A stretch of DNA of 42,034 nt, from contig NZ_KE383961.1 of NCBI RefSeq assembly GCF_000422925.1, positions 1 to 42,034 on the forward strand, given 5' to 3'. Positions 16,585 to 25,909 of the stretch are shown piece by piece. The notes under the pieces were generated by a model. That model worked only from the letters and a program-made list of their open reading frames with translations, searched no databases and had not been told where the DNA came from. Origin of the DNA: Paludibacterium yongneupense DSM 18731 (GTDB lineage: Bacteria; Pseudomonadota; Gammaproteobacteria; Burkholderiales; Chromobacteriaceae). Made by a program: the position numbers and the translations under genes. Positions within the stretch are counted from its first letter, which is position 1. Every line of letters begins with the position of its first letter.

Positions 16585-19466
16585 ACCCGCTGCTCAAGCA
16601 AATGGACTACGGAACCCCCGAGAGCGTGTCCGACCGCCACCTCACACTCGAAATCGACGGTCGCCCTGTGACCGTTCCGGAAGGCACATCCGTGCTGCGC
16701 GCAGCCGCCCTGCTCGGCATCGACATACCGCGTTTGTGCGCGAGCGACTGCCTGCAGCCAATCGGCTCCTGTCGCTTGTGCGTGGTCGAGATCGAAGGCC
16801 GCCGCGGCTATCCGTCCTCCTGCACCACGCCGGCCGAAAACGGCATGCGGGTGCAAACCCGGACCCCTGACCTGCATGCGCTGCGCCGCGGCGTACTCGA
16901 CCTTTATCTGTCGGATCACCCGCAAGACTGCCGCGCCTGTCCGTCCAGCGGCGATTGCGAGCTGCAGGACATCGCACAACAACTCGGCTTGCGCACCAGC
17001 AGCTACGGCATAGCGGGGGCCAACCACCTACAGTGCGCCACAGACGCCTCCAATCCCTACTTCGTGTACGACCCCTCCCGTTGCATCATGTGCAATCGCT
17101 GTGTCCGCAGCTGCGAAGAGGTGCAGGGCAGTTTTGCATTGACCGTAAGCGGTCGCGGTTTTGCCGGACGCATGACGCCGGGCGTGAAGCAGTCTTATAT
17201 GGAGTCGGAATGCGTGTCCTGCGGTGCCTGCGTGGCCGCCTGCCCGACCGGAGCCTTGCTGGAGAAGACCGTGCTCGAATACGGCCTGCCCGAGCGGGCA
17301 ACCGTGACCACCTGTGCCTATTGCGGCGTCGGCTGCGGCTTTCGCGTCGAAACGCGGGGTCAGGAGGTGGTGCGCATGGTGCCGTGGAAAGAAGGTCGCG
17401 CCAACGAGGGCCACGCCTGCGTCAAGGGCCGCTTCGCCTGGGGTTTCGTCACCCACCCCGACCGCATCACCAAGCCGATGATACGGAAAAGCATCCACGA
17501 ACCATGGCGCGAGGTCAGTTGGGATGAGGCGATCGACTATACCGTCGGCGAATTCAGGCGCATCCAGAACCGCTATGGCCAGAATTCGATAGGCGGCATC
17601 GCCTCTTCGCGCTGCAGCAACGAAGAAGCGTATCTGGTACAGAAGCTGATACGCGCCGGTTTCGGCAACAACAACGTCGACACCTGCGCCCGGGTATGCC
17701 ACTCGCCAACCGGCTATGGCCTCGGACAGACCTACGGTACCTCGGCCGGCACCCAGTCGTTCAAGTCGGTGGACACGGCCGACGTGATCATGCTCATCGG
17801 CGTCAATCCGACCGACGGTCATCCGGTATTCGCCTCGCGCTTGAAAAAGCGCTTGCGCGAAGGCGCCCGCCTGATCGTGATCGATCCGCGCCGCATTGAT
17901 CTGGTGCGCGCGCCGCATGTCGCGGCCGAATTGCACCTGGCGCTCAGGCCCGGCACCAATGTCGCCATGATCACCGCGCTCGCCCATGTGATCGTCACCG
18001 AAGGGCTGCTCGATCTGGATTTCATCGACGAGCGCTGCGACGGACGTTCGTTCGCCGACTGGAAGATTTTTGTGGCGCGCGAGGAAAACTCCCCGGAAGC
18101 ACTCGCGGAAATCACCCAGGTGGCGGCCGATAAAATCCGAGCGGCGGCTCGCCTGTACGCACAAGCCGGCAACGCCGCCATCTACTACGGTCTCGGCGTG
18201 ACCGAACATAGCCAGGGCTCGACCATGGTCATGGGTATCGCCAACCTGGCGATGGCCACCGGCAATATCGGGCGCGACGGCGTCGGCGTCAACCCGCTGC
18301 GCGGACAGAACAATGTCCAGGGCTCCTGCGACATGGGCTCGTTCCCGAACGAATTCCCCGGCTATCGCCATGTCTCCGATGGCGCGACGCGCAGGCTGTT
18401 CGAACGCGCATGGGGAGTCGCACTCTCGGCCGAACCCGGACTGCGCATTCCGAACATGTTCGATGCCGCGCTGGCCGGCGAGTTCAAGGCCCTCTACGTC
18501 GAAGGCGAAGACATCGTTCAGTCCGACCCGAACACCCAGCATGTGACTGCGGCGATGGCGGCGATGGAATGCGTGGTGGTGCAGGACATATTCCTGAACG
18601 AAACCGCCAAGTACGCCCATGTCTTTCTGCCAGGCTCATCCTTTATGGAAAAGGACGGCACATTCACCAATGCCGAACGCCGCATCTCGCGCGTGCGCAA
18701 GGTGATGGAGCCGCTGGCCGGCTACGCCGACTGGCAGGTCACGCAGCGGCTGGCCCAGGCTTTCGGCTGCCCGATGAACTATCGGCACCCGTCTGAAATC
18801 ATGGACGAAATCGCGAGCCTGACGCCCGGCTTCGCCGGAGTCAGCTACGAACTGCTCGACCGGATGGGCAGCGTGCAATGGCCTTGCAATGCGGCCGCCC
18901 CCGCGGGGACGGAGACCATGCATGTCGACGCTTTCGTGCGCGGCAAGGGTATGTTCGTGATCACGCAATACCTGGCGACCGATGAAAAAGTGACGCCCAG
19001 CTATCCGCTGATCCTGACGACAGGGCGCATCCTGTCGCAGTACAACGTCGGGTCGCTCACGCGCCGCACCGAGAACACACGGTGGCATACCGAAGACCGG
19101 CTGGAAATCCATCCCGTCGACGCGGAAGAAAGGCGCATCGAGGATGGCGACTGGGCCTGCATCAAGAGCCGCGCCGGCGAGACCGTACTGCGGGCACGGG
19201 TCAGCGAACGCGTCGAACCGGGCGTGGTCTACACCACCTTCCACTATCCCGACTCCGGTGCCAATGTGATCACCACCGACAACTCGGACTGGGCCACGCA
19301 TTGTCCGGAATTCAAAGTCACTGCGGTACAGGTGATGCCGGCCCTGCGCCAGTCGGCATGGCAACGCGCTTATCAACATCACAACAAACAGCAACTGGCC
19401 TTGCTGGAAGAGCGCGAAGGCGAGTCCTGCCCGGTCTTCTTCTCGGCGGAGGCGAAACACGGCTAG
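16581..19466 (+). CDS. fdsA: NAD-dependent formate dehydrogenase alpha (catalytic Mo) subunit
   Basis: A 961-residue molybdopterin oxidoreductase that oxidises formate to CO2. From the N-terminus: a NuoG-like [2Fe-2S] ferredoxin domain (PRLCASDCLQPIGSCRLC), a His-ligated [4Fe-4S] site (HPQDCRACPSSGDC), two ferredoxin clusters (CIMCNRCVRSCEE and CVSCGACVAACPTGA), and the MGD-domain cluster (CAYCGVGCGFRV). The bis-MGD catalytic domain follows, with the active-site stretch DTCARVCHSPTGYGLGQTYG. The molybdenum ligand is a cysteine codon (second Cys of CARVC), not selenocysteine. The C-terminal dinucleotide-binding domain contains TTGRILSQYNVGSLTRR. The start at 16581 has AAGGAGAGG upstream and overlaps fdsB. 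It ends the operon before a strong terminator. Confidence 0.96.
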   Translation: MNPLLKQMDYGTPESVSDRHLTLEIDGRPVTVPEGTSVLRAAALLGIDIPRLCASDCLQPIGSCRLCVVEIEGRRGYPSSCTTPAENGMRVQTRTPDLHALRRGVLDLYLSDHPQDCRACPSSGDCELQDIAQQLGLRTSSYGIAGANHLQCATDASNPYFVYDPSRCIMCNRCVRSCEEVQGSFALTVSGRGFAGRMTPGVKQSYMESECVSCGACVAACPTGALLEKTVLEYGLPERATVTTCAYCGVGCGFRVETRGQEVVRMVPWKEGRANEGHACVKGRFAWGFVTHPDRITKPMIRKSIHEPWREVSWDEAIDYTVGEFRRIQNRYGQNSIGGIASSRCSNEEAYLVQKLIRAGFGNNNVDTCARVCHSPTGYGLGQTYGTSAGTQSFKSVDTADVIMLIGVNPTDGHPVFASRLKKRLREGARLIVIDPRRIDLVRAPHVAAELHLALRPGTNVAMITALAHVIVTEGLLDLDFIDERCDGRSFADWKIFVAREENSPEALAEITQVAADKIRAAARLYAQAGNAAIYYGLGVTEHSQGSTMVMGIANLAMATGNIGRDGVGVNPLRGQNNVQGSCDMGSFPNEFPGYRHVSDGATRRLFERAWGVALSAEPGLRIPNMFDAALAGEFKALYVEGEDIVQSDPNTQHVTAAMAAMECVVVQDIFLNETAKYAHVFLPGSSFMEKDGTFTNAERRISRVRKVMEPLAGYADWQVTQRLAQAFGCPMNYRHPSEIMDEIASLTPGFAGVSYELLDRMGSVQWPCNAAAPAGTETMHVDAFVRGKGMFVITQYLATDEKVTPSYPLILTTGRILSQYNVGSLTRRTENTRWHTEDRLEIHPVDAEERRIEDGDWACIKSRAGETVLRARVSERVEPGVVYTTFHYPDSGANVITTDNSDWATHCPEFKVTAVQVMPALRQSAWQRAYQHHNKQQLALLEEREGESCPVFFSAEAKHG

Positions 19467-19487
19467 CGGTGCCATCGCGGCAACACG

Positions 19488-19517
19488 AAAGCGCCACGGC
19501 ATGCCGTGGCGCTTTTT
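19488..19517 (+). terminator. Intrinsic terminator after fdsA
   Basis: GCGCCACGGC (19491-19500) and GCCGTGGCGC (19503-19512) form a near-perfect palindrome followed by TTTTT. AAA on the left flank could let it also end minus-strand transcription of the convergent gene at 19540. Confidence 0.9.
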
Positions 19518-19539
19518 CGGGCACGCGTAACGCCGCGCG

Positions 19540-19830
19540 CTAGGCCGGGCCTCCGACCTCACCGCCGTTGCGGGCTATTTTCTTTTTCTGTTTACCTGCC
19601 GCTTGCAGCTGCTCGAGCACCTTGCCGCGTGCGCTGATGTGCTGTCCGAGCCGCCATTCGCCAAGCAGATCCATCCCCAGCTTGAAGTAAGCCATATCGA
19701 TCGTGTACAGCGCAGACAAATCGAAAGCGCCCCCCTTCCCCAACGCACAGGCCAGATCGACAAGTATCGCGACCTGCTCCGGATCTTTTCCTTCATCAAG
19801 GAGGCGCTGGATTTTCTTGGCTGCATGCAT
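19540..19830 (-). CDS. Hypothetical protein, convergent with fdsA
   Basis: A 96-residue soluble protein beginning MHAAKKIQRLLDEGKDPEQ. It is mostly helical, with a basic C-terminus (QAAGKQKKKIARNGGE). No signal peptide or membrane segment and no recognised family. The start is convincing: GGAAGGAG lies six bases upstream of the ATG at 19830. It faces fdsA across the shared terminator and is not an FdsD or FdsC homologue by inspection. Neighbour genes give no clue to its role. Confidence 0.7.
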   Translation of the reverse strand: MHAAKKIQRLLDEGKDPEQVAILVDLACALGKGGAFDLSALYTIDMAYFKLGMDLLGEWRLGQHISARGKVLEQLQAAGKQKKKIARNGGEVGGPA

Positions 19831-20277
19831 GTGCCGCTCCTTCCTTAATCACGTCACGACGAAAACCGTCCATCGCAGACGCTAAGGCGGGCCAGACCGG
19901 ATGACAAGTGAACTTTTGCCTACAGCAATCGGGGCCACTTGCCCTTGCTGCACGAGCGCGCCGACCACAATTGCGCTCTATCTTCGATATGGCAGCCCCG
20001 GCCAGCGCCACTCGCGCTGCCCGGCGGAGCCACCCAGGCACACAAGGGCGGTGCCGGCGGTCACCTCGTCGCTACCTGTTACTGCCGGCTAGACAATAGA
20101 TAAGAATATCCTATAGCTATAAGGTGCAACTACAAGCTGCGAATTGGAACTAACGCAACGACAGCCGTTCAGGGCATGCCCCTATCGAAAGCCGGCCTTG
20201 CCACACAGTCCCACACCCGATAAGGAGCGGTGAGTCAGTTCCGTCAGAATCATTAGATCCTCCGGGGAATAATAACG
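19831..20277 (+). other. Upstream region of the first chemoreceptor
   Basis: A 447-bp spacer between divergent genes with no credible reading frame. A candidate promoter on the plus strand is TAGACA (20090-20095), 16 bp, TATAGC (20112-20117), about 160 bp ahead of the chemoreceptor start. CCCGATAA at 20216-20223 resembles a flagellar sigma-28 -10 element, but the matching TAAA is absent. The long leader is otherwise unexplained. Confidence 0.35.
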
Positions 20278-21894
20278 ATGACCATCACGAAAAGACTTTT
20301 CATCACTCTTTCCATCGCCCTCCTGGGAATGCTGGCCGTCGGCGGCTATGGCGTCTGGCAACTGCGTCAGGCTCAGTCACGGCTCGACTACTTTCAAGTC
20401 AACACCGTTCCCAGCCTGAAAGTCATGAACGATTCGAAGCAAGCGCTGACCACTATGCGCGTGAACGTCCTGAAGTACATCTTGACGACAGAAGCCACGC
20501 AAAAAGCGGCGGAACTTGCCTCGATCGCCGACGCCGACAAAGCGTTCGACGCCGCCATGGCCGACTATCTGGCCAATGACCTCTCGAACGATGCCGACAA
20601 ACAGCTCCTGGATATCGACAAAGCGGCCGCAAGCCAGTACCGCACGGTTCGCGACAGGGCCATAGCGCTATCGAAGGCAGGGAAAACCCAGGACGCCGTC
20701 GAACAACTGCTGGTTCAGGGGCGCCAGGTTGCCGACAACCTGACCAAGGCGCTGGAAGATCACTACAAATTCAACACCGATCTGGCTGATGCGGCAGCAA
20801 AAGAAAGTACGCAGCAATACCAGCAGGCGCTGCTGCTGTCGGCCATCATCATCGGCGGGGTGTTCATCGCCTCCGGGCTGCTTGCCGCCCATCTCTACCG
20901 CAGCATCCGCGGCGGCCTGGAAGGCATACAGGCCACACTGGAACACGTCAGCGCATCCCGGGATTTCACCACCCGCGCCAAGGTCTCCGGCAACGATGAG
21001 ATCGGTCGTACCGCCCAGGCATTCAACACGCTTCTGGAGGGGATGCAGAGCAGTCTGAAAAGCCTTCTCGATGGCGCGCATCAGGTCGCCAGCGCATCGC
21101 AGGAACTGTCGCAAACCGCGGGCCAAGTTTCATCCGCCTCGGCGGCCCAGAGCGAGTCGGCAGCCAATATGGCCGCAACCGTCGAAGAAATGACGGTCAG
21201 CGTGAACCACGTTGCAGATCAGGCACGAGCCACGAATGACGGTGCCGCAGAAGCCGGCAAGCTGGTCGATGAGGGCTCCAGCACCATAGGACAAACGATC
21301 AAGGACATTCACGAAATTTCATCCGTCGTCAAGATATCCGCCACCAGCATCCATGAGCTGGAAGCGGATAGTGGAAAGGTCCGTGCCGTGATCGATGTCA
21401 TTCGCGACATTGCCGACCAGACCAACCTGCTCGCACTCAATGCAGCCATCGAAGCGGCGCGCGCCGGCGAGACCGGGCGCGGGTTCGCCGTGGTAGCCGA
21501 CGAAGTGCGCAAACTGGCCGAGCGGACCGCCAAATCGACCCAGGAAATTTCCACCACCATCGAAGCCATGGTCGCAAAAGCGCAGCAGGCCACGAACGAG
21601 ATGAAGACGGCGGAACAACTGGTCGAAACCGGTGTGGCCCGTGCCGACGATGCCGATCAGGCGATCCGGCGCATCGGGGATAACGTCTCGGCAGCGACTC
21701 AGAGCATCAGTGCCATTTCAGCCGCCATCCGCGAGCAGGGCGTTGCCAGCAACAGTATTGCCTCTCAGGTCGAACAGACCGCACAGATGTCGGAGCAGTC
21801 GAGCGCTGCGGCACAGCATACCGCTCAAAGCGCCACGCGCCTGGATCACCTTGCGCGCAGCCAGATCGAGACGCTTGGACATTATCGAATATGA
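20278..21894 (+). CDS. Methyl-accepting chemotaxis protein
   Basis: A 538-residue transmembrane chemoreceptor. TM1 is about residues 8-30, followed by a periplasmic four-helix-bundle ligand domain (4HB_MCP type, about 31-185), TM2 about 185-208, HAMP about 209-262, and the cytoplasmic signalling coiled coil to the end. The hairpin tip that contacts CheA/CheW is present ([20 protein letters not shown], then [20 protein letters not shown]). The C-terminus (LGHYRI) lacks a CheR/CheB tethering pentapeptide. Ligand cannot be predicted. No other che genes are nearby; it is a stand-alone gene ending at a good terminator. Confidence 0.94.
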   Translation: MTITKRLFITLSIALLGMLAVGGYGVWQLRQAQSRLDYFQVNTVPSLKVMNDSKQALTTMRVNVLKYILTTEATQKAAELASIADADKAFDAAMADYLANDLSNDADKQLLDIDKAAASQYRTVRDRAIALSKAGKTQDAVEQLLVQGRQVADNLTKALEDHYKFNTDLADAAAKESTQQYQQALLLSAIIIGGVFIASGLLAAHLYRSIRGGLEGIQATLEHVSASRDFTTRAKVSGNDEIGRTAQAFNTLLEGMQSSLKSLLDGAHQVASASQELSQTAGQVSSASAAQSESAANMAATVEEMTVSVNHVADQARATNDGAAEAGKLVDEGSSTIGQTIKDIHEISSVVKISATSIHELEADSGKVRAVIDVIRDIADQTNLLALNAAIEAARAGETGRGFAVVADEVRKLAERTAKSTQEISTTIEAMVAKAQQATNEMKTAEQLVETGVARADDADQAIRRIGDNVSAATQSISAISAAIREQGVASNSIASQVEQTAQMSEQSSAAAQHTAQSATRLDHLARSQIETLGHYRI

Positions 21895-21942
21895 TTCGAT
21901 CGCGATGAACCCGCGGCCGGCGGATGCCCCGCTTCAAGCACG

Positions 21943-21967
21943 CGCCCCCTCACGGAGGGGGCGTTTT
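21943..21967 (+). terminator. Intrinsic terminator after the first chemoreceptor
   Basis: CGCCCCCT (21943-21950) pairs with AGGGGGCG (21956-21963) around CACGG, then TTTT. The following 249 bp up to the cupin stop contain nothing I can name. Confidence 0.88.
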
Positions 21968-22216
21968 GCATTCCCCCTGCGCGAAGCCGCCCGGCATTGC
22001 CGCGAAGCAGCCGTTCAGCCGACAGGCGGGTAGCGATGCCGGCGATGGCAGCCATGTCAGATGCGCTGTCGCAGACCGGGTCGGCCCGATGCGAACGCGT
22101 CGGCGGCCGCCCCGTGTCCTTGCTGCCGCCGACGCGCCAGGAGCGCCGCTCTCTATCGTTGCATGAAACCGGCGAAATGATTCGACTGGCGGCATGAATA
22201 AGCAGGGCTCGCGCCC

Positions 22217-22603
22217 TCAGATCCAAACGTCGTTATCGGCCGTGCGCTCTCCACCTTCATGCCCCGTATTCAGTATCCCGCGGGGTTCGATCATCATGAG
22301 TCTGGCCTCACCCTCTGCTGCAGTCCTGTGCTCCACGCCTCGCGGAACGACGTACAACTCGCCCGGGCCGACGTAGACGCAGCCATGGGGCAGGTCGATA
22401 CGCAGCGTTCCCCCGATCACGAGAAATGCCTCATCGGTCTCGGGGTGGGAGTGCCAGATGAACTCGCCTTCTATGCGCACGACCTTGAACTGGTAGTCGT
22501 TCATCTCGGCGACAACCCGCGGGCTCCACGGCTGATCGATGAGTGAGACTTTGTGCGCCAGGTTCACGGCTTGCAAGTTCGGTTCGTTGCGGGAATGGTC
22601 CAT
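22217..22603 (-). CDS. Small cupin-domain protein
   Basis: A 128-residue single-domain cupin. The two metal-binding motifs are visible: GEFIWHSHPETDEAFLVIGG (His-x-His with the downstream Glu) and PGELYVVPRGVEHRT (final His). The start MDHSRNEPNLQ at 22603 has GAGGA upstream. It lies 13 bp behind the AraC regulator gene and is almost certainly co-transcribed with it. Small cupins of this kind are often of unknown enzymatic function; a role in modifying or sensing the ligand of the regulator is only a guess. Confidence 0.85.
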   Translation of the reverse strand: MDHSRNEPNLQAVNLAHKVSLIDQPWSPRVVAEMNDYQFKVVRIEGEFIWHSHPETDEAFLVIGGTLRIDLPHGCVYVGPGELYVVPRGVEHRTAAEGEARLMMIEPRGILNTGHEGGERTADNDVWI

Positions 22604-22616
22604 GTCGAGTCCTCTA

Positions 22617-23495
22617 TTAACGGGAATCGTCAGCATAAGGGAGGAGCTCCAGGGCGTTCTTGTACGATCCTGCACGTTGCCGCTGCACTCGAATGCGCTC
22701 CAGCCAACGCGAGGGGGGGACGCCATAGCAACGCGTGAAATGCCTTGTCATATGGCTCTGGTCATGAAAGCCCGCCGCCAGCGCGGCATCCACCAGCGTG
22801 AATCCATCCAGGATCAATGCGCGGAAATGATCAAGACGGCGCAAGGTAACGAAGCGATAAGGGCTGGTGCCATACAAGACCCTGAAGTCACGGGAGAGAC
22901 TCCAGCGTTCGCGCCCGCTAGCGCGCTCCAGCATCTCCAGGGTAATGCCGAGGTGGAGATTTGACATGATGAATTCCCTTGCCCGCTCGGCAGCACGATA
23001 ATCCAGACGCTTGCGCCCGCGCGGTTTGCCTGCAACCGCCCGTAATGCGGTCGCCAAATCGAACAGGGCGTCCTGTTCTTCCAGCGCGTCGAGCGGATGA
23101 TCCATTGCCTGTACAAAAGATTCACTGGCCCGATACAGACGAAGATCGTTCGACAGCCCGCCGGCGATGTAGGGCAACGGCTCCCCCCCCAGGACTTGCT
23201 GAATCAGGGCCGGATCGACATAGGCCATGCGGTAGCGAAAACCCGCCTCTGTTCCCGCCATGCCGTCATGCAGTTCATCCGGATGCAGTATCAGCGTGTT
23301 TCCCGGCATGCCGTGGCGCAGTACGCCCTTATAGTGAAAGCTCTGCACGCCAGAGAGTGTGCGACCGATCGAGTAGGTATCGTGGCGGTGCGGATCGTAG
23401 CCATGACCGCCGAACCAGGCCTCGATTCGCTCGACTCGCCCTGCTTGGGCGTCTCGCACGACCCAGTCGGCGGTGGACAGTTCGGTTCGATCCAT
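22617..23495 (-). CDS. AraC-family transcriptional regulator
   Basis: A 292-residue activator-type regulator with an N-terminal cupin-like AraC_binding domain (HGYDPHRHDTYSIGRTLSGV, then LHPDELHDG) and a C-terminal double helix-turn-helix (LGITLEMLERASGRERWSLS, then AAGFHDQSHMTRHFTRCYGV). The start at 23495 (MDRTELSTADWVV) gives the usual family length; its ribosome site is weak, and an upstream ATG at 23576 would add an atypical leader. It leads the two-gene unit with the cupin and is divergent from the second chemoreceptor, whose upstream region carries duplicated operator-like dyads. Confidence 0.88.
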   Translation of the reverse strand: MDRTELSTADWVVRDAQAGRVERIEAWFGGHGYDPHRHDTYSIGRTLSGVQSFHYKGVLRHGMPGNTLILHPDELHDGMAGTEAGFRYRMAYVDPALIQQVLGGEPLPYIAGGLSNDLRLYRASESFVQAMDHPLDALEEQDALFDLATALRAVAGKPRGRKRLDYRAAERAREFIMSNLHLGITLEMLERASGRERWSLSRDFRVLYGTSPYRFVTLRRLDHFRALILDGFTLVDAALAAGFHDQSHMTRHFTRCYGVPPSRWLERIRVQRQRAGSYKNALELLPYADDSR

Positions 23496-23781
23496 GAATT
23501 CGGCACCCAGGTGGATGGCGGTTTCCCAGCTCGGGGATCGACCACCATAAAAAGCACTATACCCGCGATCAAGCACCGGGTCTGGATTCTCCTCCGGGCC
23601 GGAACGCTCCAGCTACACGGGCATCGGCCCACCGGATTGGCTTGTCAGGAGGCCGCGGCACTGACCATGGGCAGGTGGCCCATCGTACGTGTTCTCCTGA
23701 TGCACTGGTTGACGATCGGATTGCTGTGCGGGCTGCGCCAGCGCCGGCAGAGCGGGGTAAAACGGGTGATCCCGGGCACCC

Positions 23782-23895
23782 GTGAAGTAAAGTATTCACG
23801 CTGAATTTTACAAGCACGGTATAGTGACTGGCATTACTTGTGTGTAAAGTATTTACACCAAGTATTACAAGTATAATGTAGTGACTCGTCACTTC
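23782..23895 (+). repeat. 57-bp tandem duplication upstream of the second chemoreceptor
   Basis: Two copies (23782-23838 and 23839-23895) align without gaps at a constant 57-bp offset. In the 45-bp core, 33 positions match, with conserved blocks GTAAAGTATT (23787 and 23844), TTACAAG (23808 and 23865) and TAGTGACT (23822 and 23879). Copy 2 holds a perfect dyad GTGTAAA-GTA-TTTACAC (23842-23858), and TATAAT at 23872-23877. Copy 1 has GTGAA...TTCAC (23782-23799) and TATAGT. This looks like a duplicated promoter/operator for the gene at 23916. The remaining spacer back to 23496 shows nothing certain. Confidence 0.75.
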
Positions 23896-23915
23896 AGACA
23901 ACAAAAAGGAATGCC

Positions 23916-25538
23916 ATGAAAATATCCTCCAAACTCTACCTGCTCCTGGGCTTCGGCCTATTCGGACTGCTTCTGAATGCCACGATCACCTTTTACCAGT
24001 TGACCCGTATCCATCAGTCGGTGGACGACATTGCATTGAATCTGGTCCCATCAGTCACACAAGTAACGGATATTCACTACAAGCTTGCTGATGCCCGCCG
24101 CGCAGTTCTGAAACACATGCTGGCAAGCAGCAAAGAAGAAAAAAATAATCAAAGGAAAGCTGTCGAGGTAAGCCAGGAAGCAGTCAGCAAAGGGATAGAA
24201 AACTATAGAAAAAACCTGATTACCGACGACCAGGATCGTTCCAACATCGATGCTGCAGCGGCTGGAATAGAAAAATTCTATGCAGCGCTTCCTGCGCTGC
24301 TTCAGCTATCCGATCAGGGTAAACTCGATGAAGCGCGTGACTTACTCGATAAAGAGGTCACTCCATTGTCGGCGGTTGCCGTCCAAGCCGTCGACAAAGC
24401 GGATAATTACAATCATCTGCTTTCTGATAACGGCCAGAAAGATATCACAGCGATGATGGTGACAAGCCGCACCTTGCTGATGACGGTGTTGATCATCACG
24501 GCCATTGTTCTGCTCATCGGCGGTATCTGGCTGGTCAACCAGATTAAAAAACCGCTCGAAACACTGCGCGGGGGCATTACAAATGCGGCCTCCAGCCTCG
24601 ACTTCACCCAGCGCATCGCAACCAGAGGCAAAGACGAAATCAGCCAGACAGTATCAGCGGTCAACCACCTACTGGGAACCCTGCAAGAGGCCTTCATCCA
24701 GGTCCAACAGGTCGGCAATAACATCAGTAGCCATGCACATAGCGTCGCGAATGCTTCTCTTGAAATGTCAAAAGCGACCCAGCAGGTCAGCGAAGCTACA
24801 TCCAGCATGTCAGCAGCAGTAGAGGAAATGACGGTCAGTGTCACCCACGTCGCTGACCGCGCGGAACAAGCCAACGGCAGTGGTAGTCAAGCAGGCTCCG
24901 ATGCACGCGACGGAAGCCATGTCATCAGCGGCACCATCGCCGCCATTCGTTCCACGTCGGATACGGTAATGGAAGCCTCGGCCAGGATTGATGAACTCAA
25001 AGGCCAGACAGCCCGAATCGATGCCGTCGTCGGCGTGATCCGTGATATTGCTGAGCAGACCAATCTTTTGGCACTGAATGCCGCCATCGAAGCCGCCAGA
25101 GCAGGCGACACGGGTAGAGGCTTCGCCGTTGTCGCAGATGAGGTCCGTAAACTTGCGGAGCGCACGGCGGCCTCGACCCAGGAAATCAGCGGCATGATTG
25201 GAGCGATCCAGACCGGAGCGGAGCTCACTGTCGCTTCCATGCAGCAGGTCGTGGGCCAGGTCAACGCCGGTGTTACCCAGGCGGAACAAGCCACAGCCGC
25301 CATTGAAAAAATTCTTGGCAGCACCAGCACAGTGGTCGATCAGGTCAGCGAGATATCCGGGGCGATGCGCGAGCAATCCCAGGCCAGTAACAATATTGCC
25401 CAGCAAATCGAGCGGGTGGCCCAAATGACAGAAGAGACCAGTGCCAGTACCCAGGCTACGTCGACCTCAGCGGAAGACCTCAGAGGCGAAGTCACGACCC
25501 TGAACACGATCCTCTCTCGCTTCAAGGTCGCGGCCTGA
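23916..25538 (+). CDS. Methyl-accepting chemotaxis protein
   Basis: A 540-residue transmembrane chemoreceptor with the same layout as the one at 20278: TM1 about 8-28, four-helix-bundle periplasmic domain about 30-185, TM2 about 188-210, HAMP about 211-265, then the signalling domain with the conserved tip [20 protein letters not shown] and [20 protein letters not shown]. The C-terminus (ILSRFKVAA) lacks a CheR-tethering pentapeptide. The start has AAGGA seven bases upstream. Codon use in the N-terminal half is less GC-rich than in the first chemoreceptor. The periplasmic parts of the two differ clearly, so they should sense different signals. Confidence 0.94.
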   Translation: MKISSKLYLLLGFGLFGLLLNATITFYQLTRIHQSVDDIALNLVPSVTQVTDIHYKLADARRAVLKHMLASSKEEKNNQRKAVEVSQEAVSKGIENYRKNLITDDQDRSNIDAAAAGIEKFYAALPALLQLSDQGKLDEARDLLDKEVTPLSAVAVQAVDKADNYNHLLSDNGQKDITAMMVTSRTLLMTVLIITAIVLLIGGIWLVNQIKKPLETLRGGITNAASSLDFTQRIATRGKDEISQTVSAVNHLLGTLQEAFIQVQQVGNNISSHAHSVANASLEMSKATQQVSEATSSMSAAVEEMTVSVTHVADRAEQANGSGSQAGSDARDGSHVISGTIAAIRSTSDTVMEASARIDELKGQTARIDAVVGVIRDIAEQTNLLALNAAIEAARAGDTGRGFAVVADEVRKLAERTAASTQEISGMIGAIQTGAELTVASMQQVVGQVNAGVTQAEQATAAIEKILGSTSTVVDQVSEISGAMREQSQASNNIAQQIERVAQMTEETSASTQATSTSAEDLRGEVTTLNTILSRFKVAA

Positions 25539-25833
25539 CGGATAGCTGGGCACGTAGGGACTCCCACTCGCCCGATAGCCCCCGGGGGATTATTCGCTGA
25601 AGCGACAAACACGGCCTAATGAGATTGAACCGGGACCGTTCAAAGAGCGGGTTCGGACACACCTTTGACCGATGCCGCCTCGCCATCAGCATACTCGCTC
25701 CCCCGCGGGGTTATCTTAAAACCACTGAGGCAGCAAAGCGTTTTACCAGCTTACTTTTATTCCCGCCCTTCTCAATCAGAGGAAGCGTTGAGCGTCAGTG
25801 AGTACATAGCAAGTACACGACAGCCACAAAAAT
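25539..25833. other. Spacer between the chemoreceptor and the tRNA-type island end
   Basis: No protein-like frame. Contains the palindromes CCCCCGGGGG (25579-25588) and CCCCGCGGGG, neither with a T-run, and a short direct repeat AGTAC at 25801 and 25812 next to the terminator that follows. Confidence 0.4.
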
Positions 25834-25864
25834 AAAAAACGGCTTGCAGATTTCTCTGCAAGCC
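25834..25864 (-). terminator. Terminator belonging to the partial tRNA copy
   Basis: On the minus strand a 10-bp perfect stem (25841-25850 with 25855-25864, loop of 4) is followed by a run of six T (25839-25834). It has the same position relative to the tRNA 3' end as the terminator of the intact tRNA gene. Confidence 0.8.
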
Positions 25865-25909
25865 ATTGTTTTACTGGTGGCCCCTATCGGACTTGAACCG
25901 ATGACCAAA
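25858..25909 (-). repeat. Partial copy of the tRNA 3' half (probable island attachment end)
   Basis: These 52 bp match 29762-29813, the 3' half of the intact CAT-anticodon tRNA plus its immediate downstream sequence, with two mismatches (25865 and 25881). The copy includes the CCA end (25875-25877) and the T arm, and stops just past the variable region, where it runs into IS110 coding sequence. A displaced 3' tRNA end is the classic scar of integration into a tRNA gene. Confidence 0.8.

Noticed and set aside
17680-17730. Possible selenocysteine at the FdsA active site
   Set aside because: The codon at the molybdenum-ligand position is a cysteine codon, not TGA.
20213-20223. Flagellar sigma-28 promoter for the first chemoreceptor
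   Set aside because: The CCCGATAA element is close to the -10, but the required TAAA 15 bp upstream is missing.
23640-23804. Fragment resembling the start of a cytochrome b561-like membrane protein (MHWLTIGLLCG)
   Set aside because: Only one short hydrophobic stretch, no heme-ligand pattern beyond a single His, and it overlaps the repeat region.
23842-23858. TyrR box
   Set aside because: TGTAAA and TTTACA half-sites are present, but the spacing is 3 bp where TyrR sites have 6; left as an unassigned dyad.
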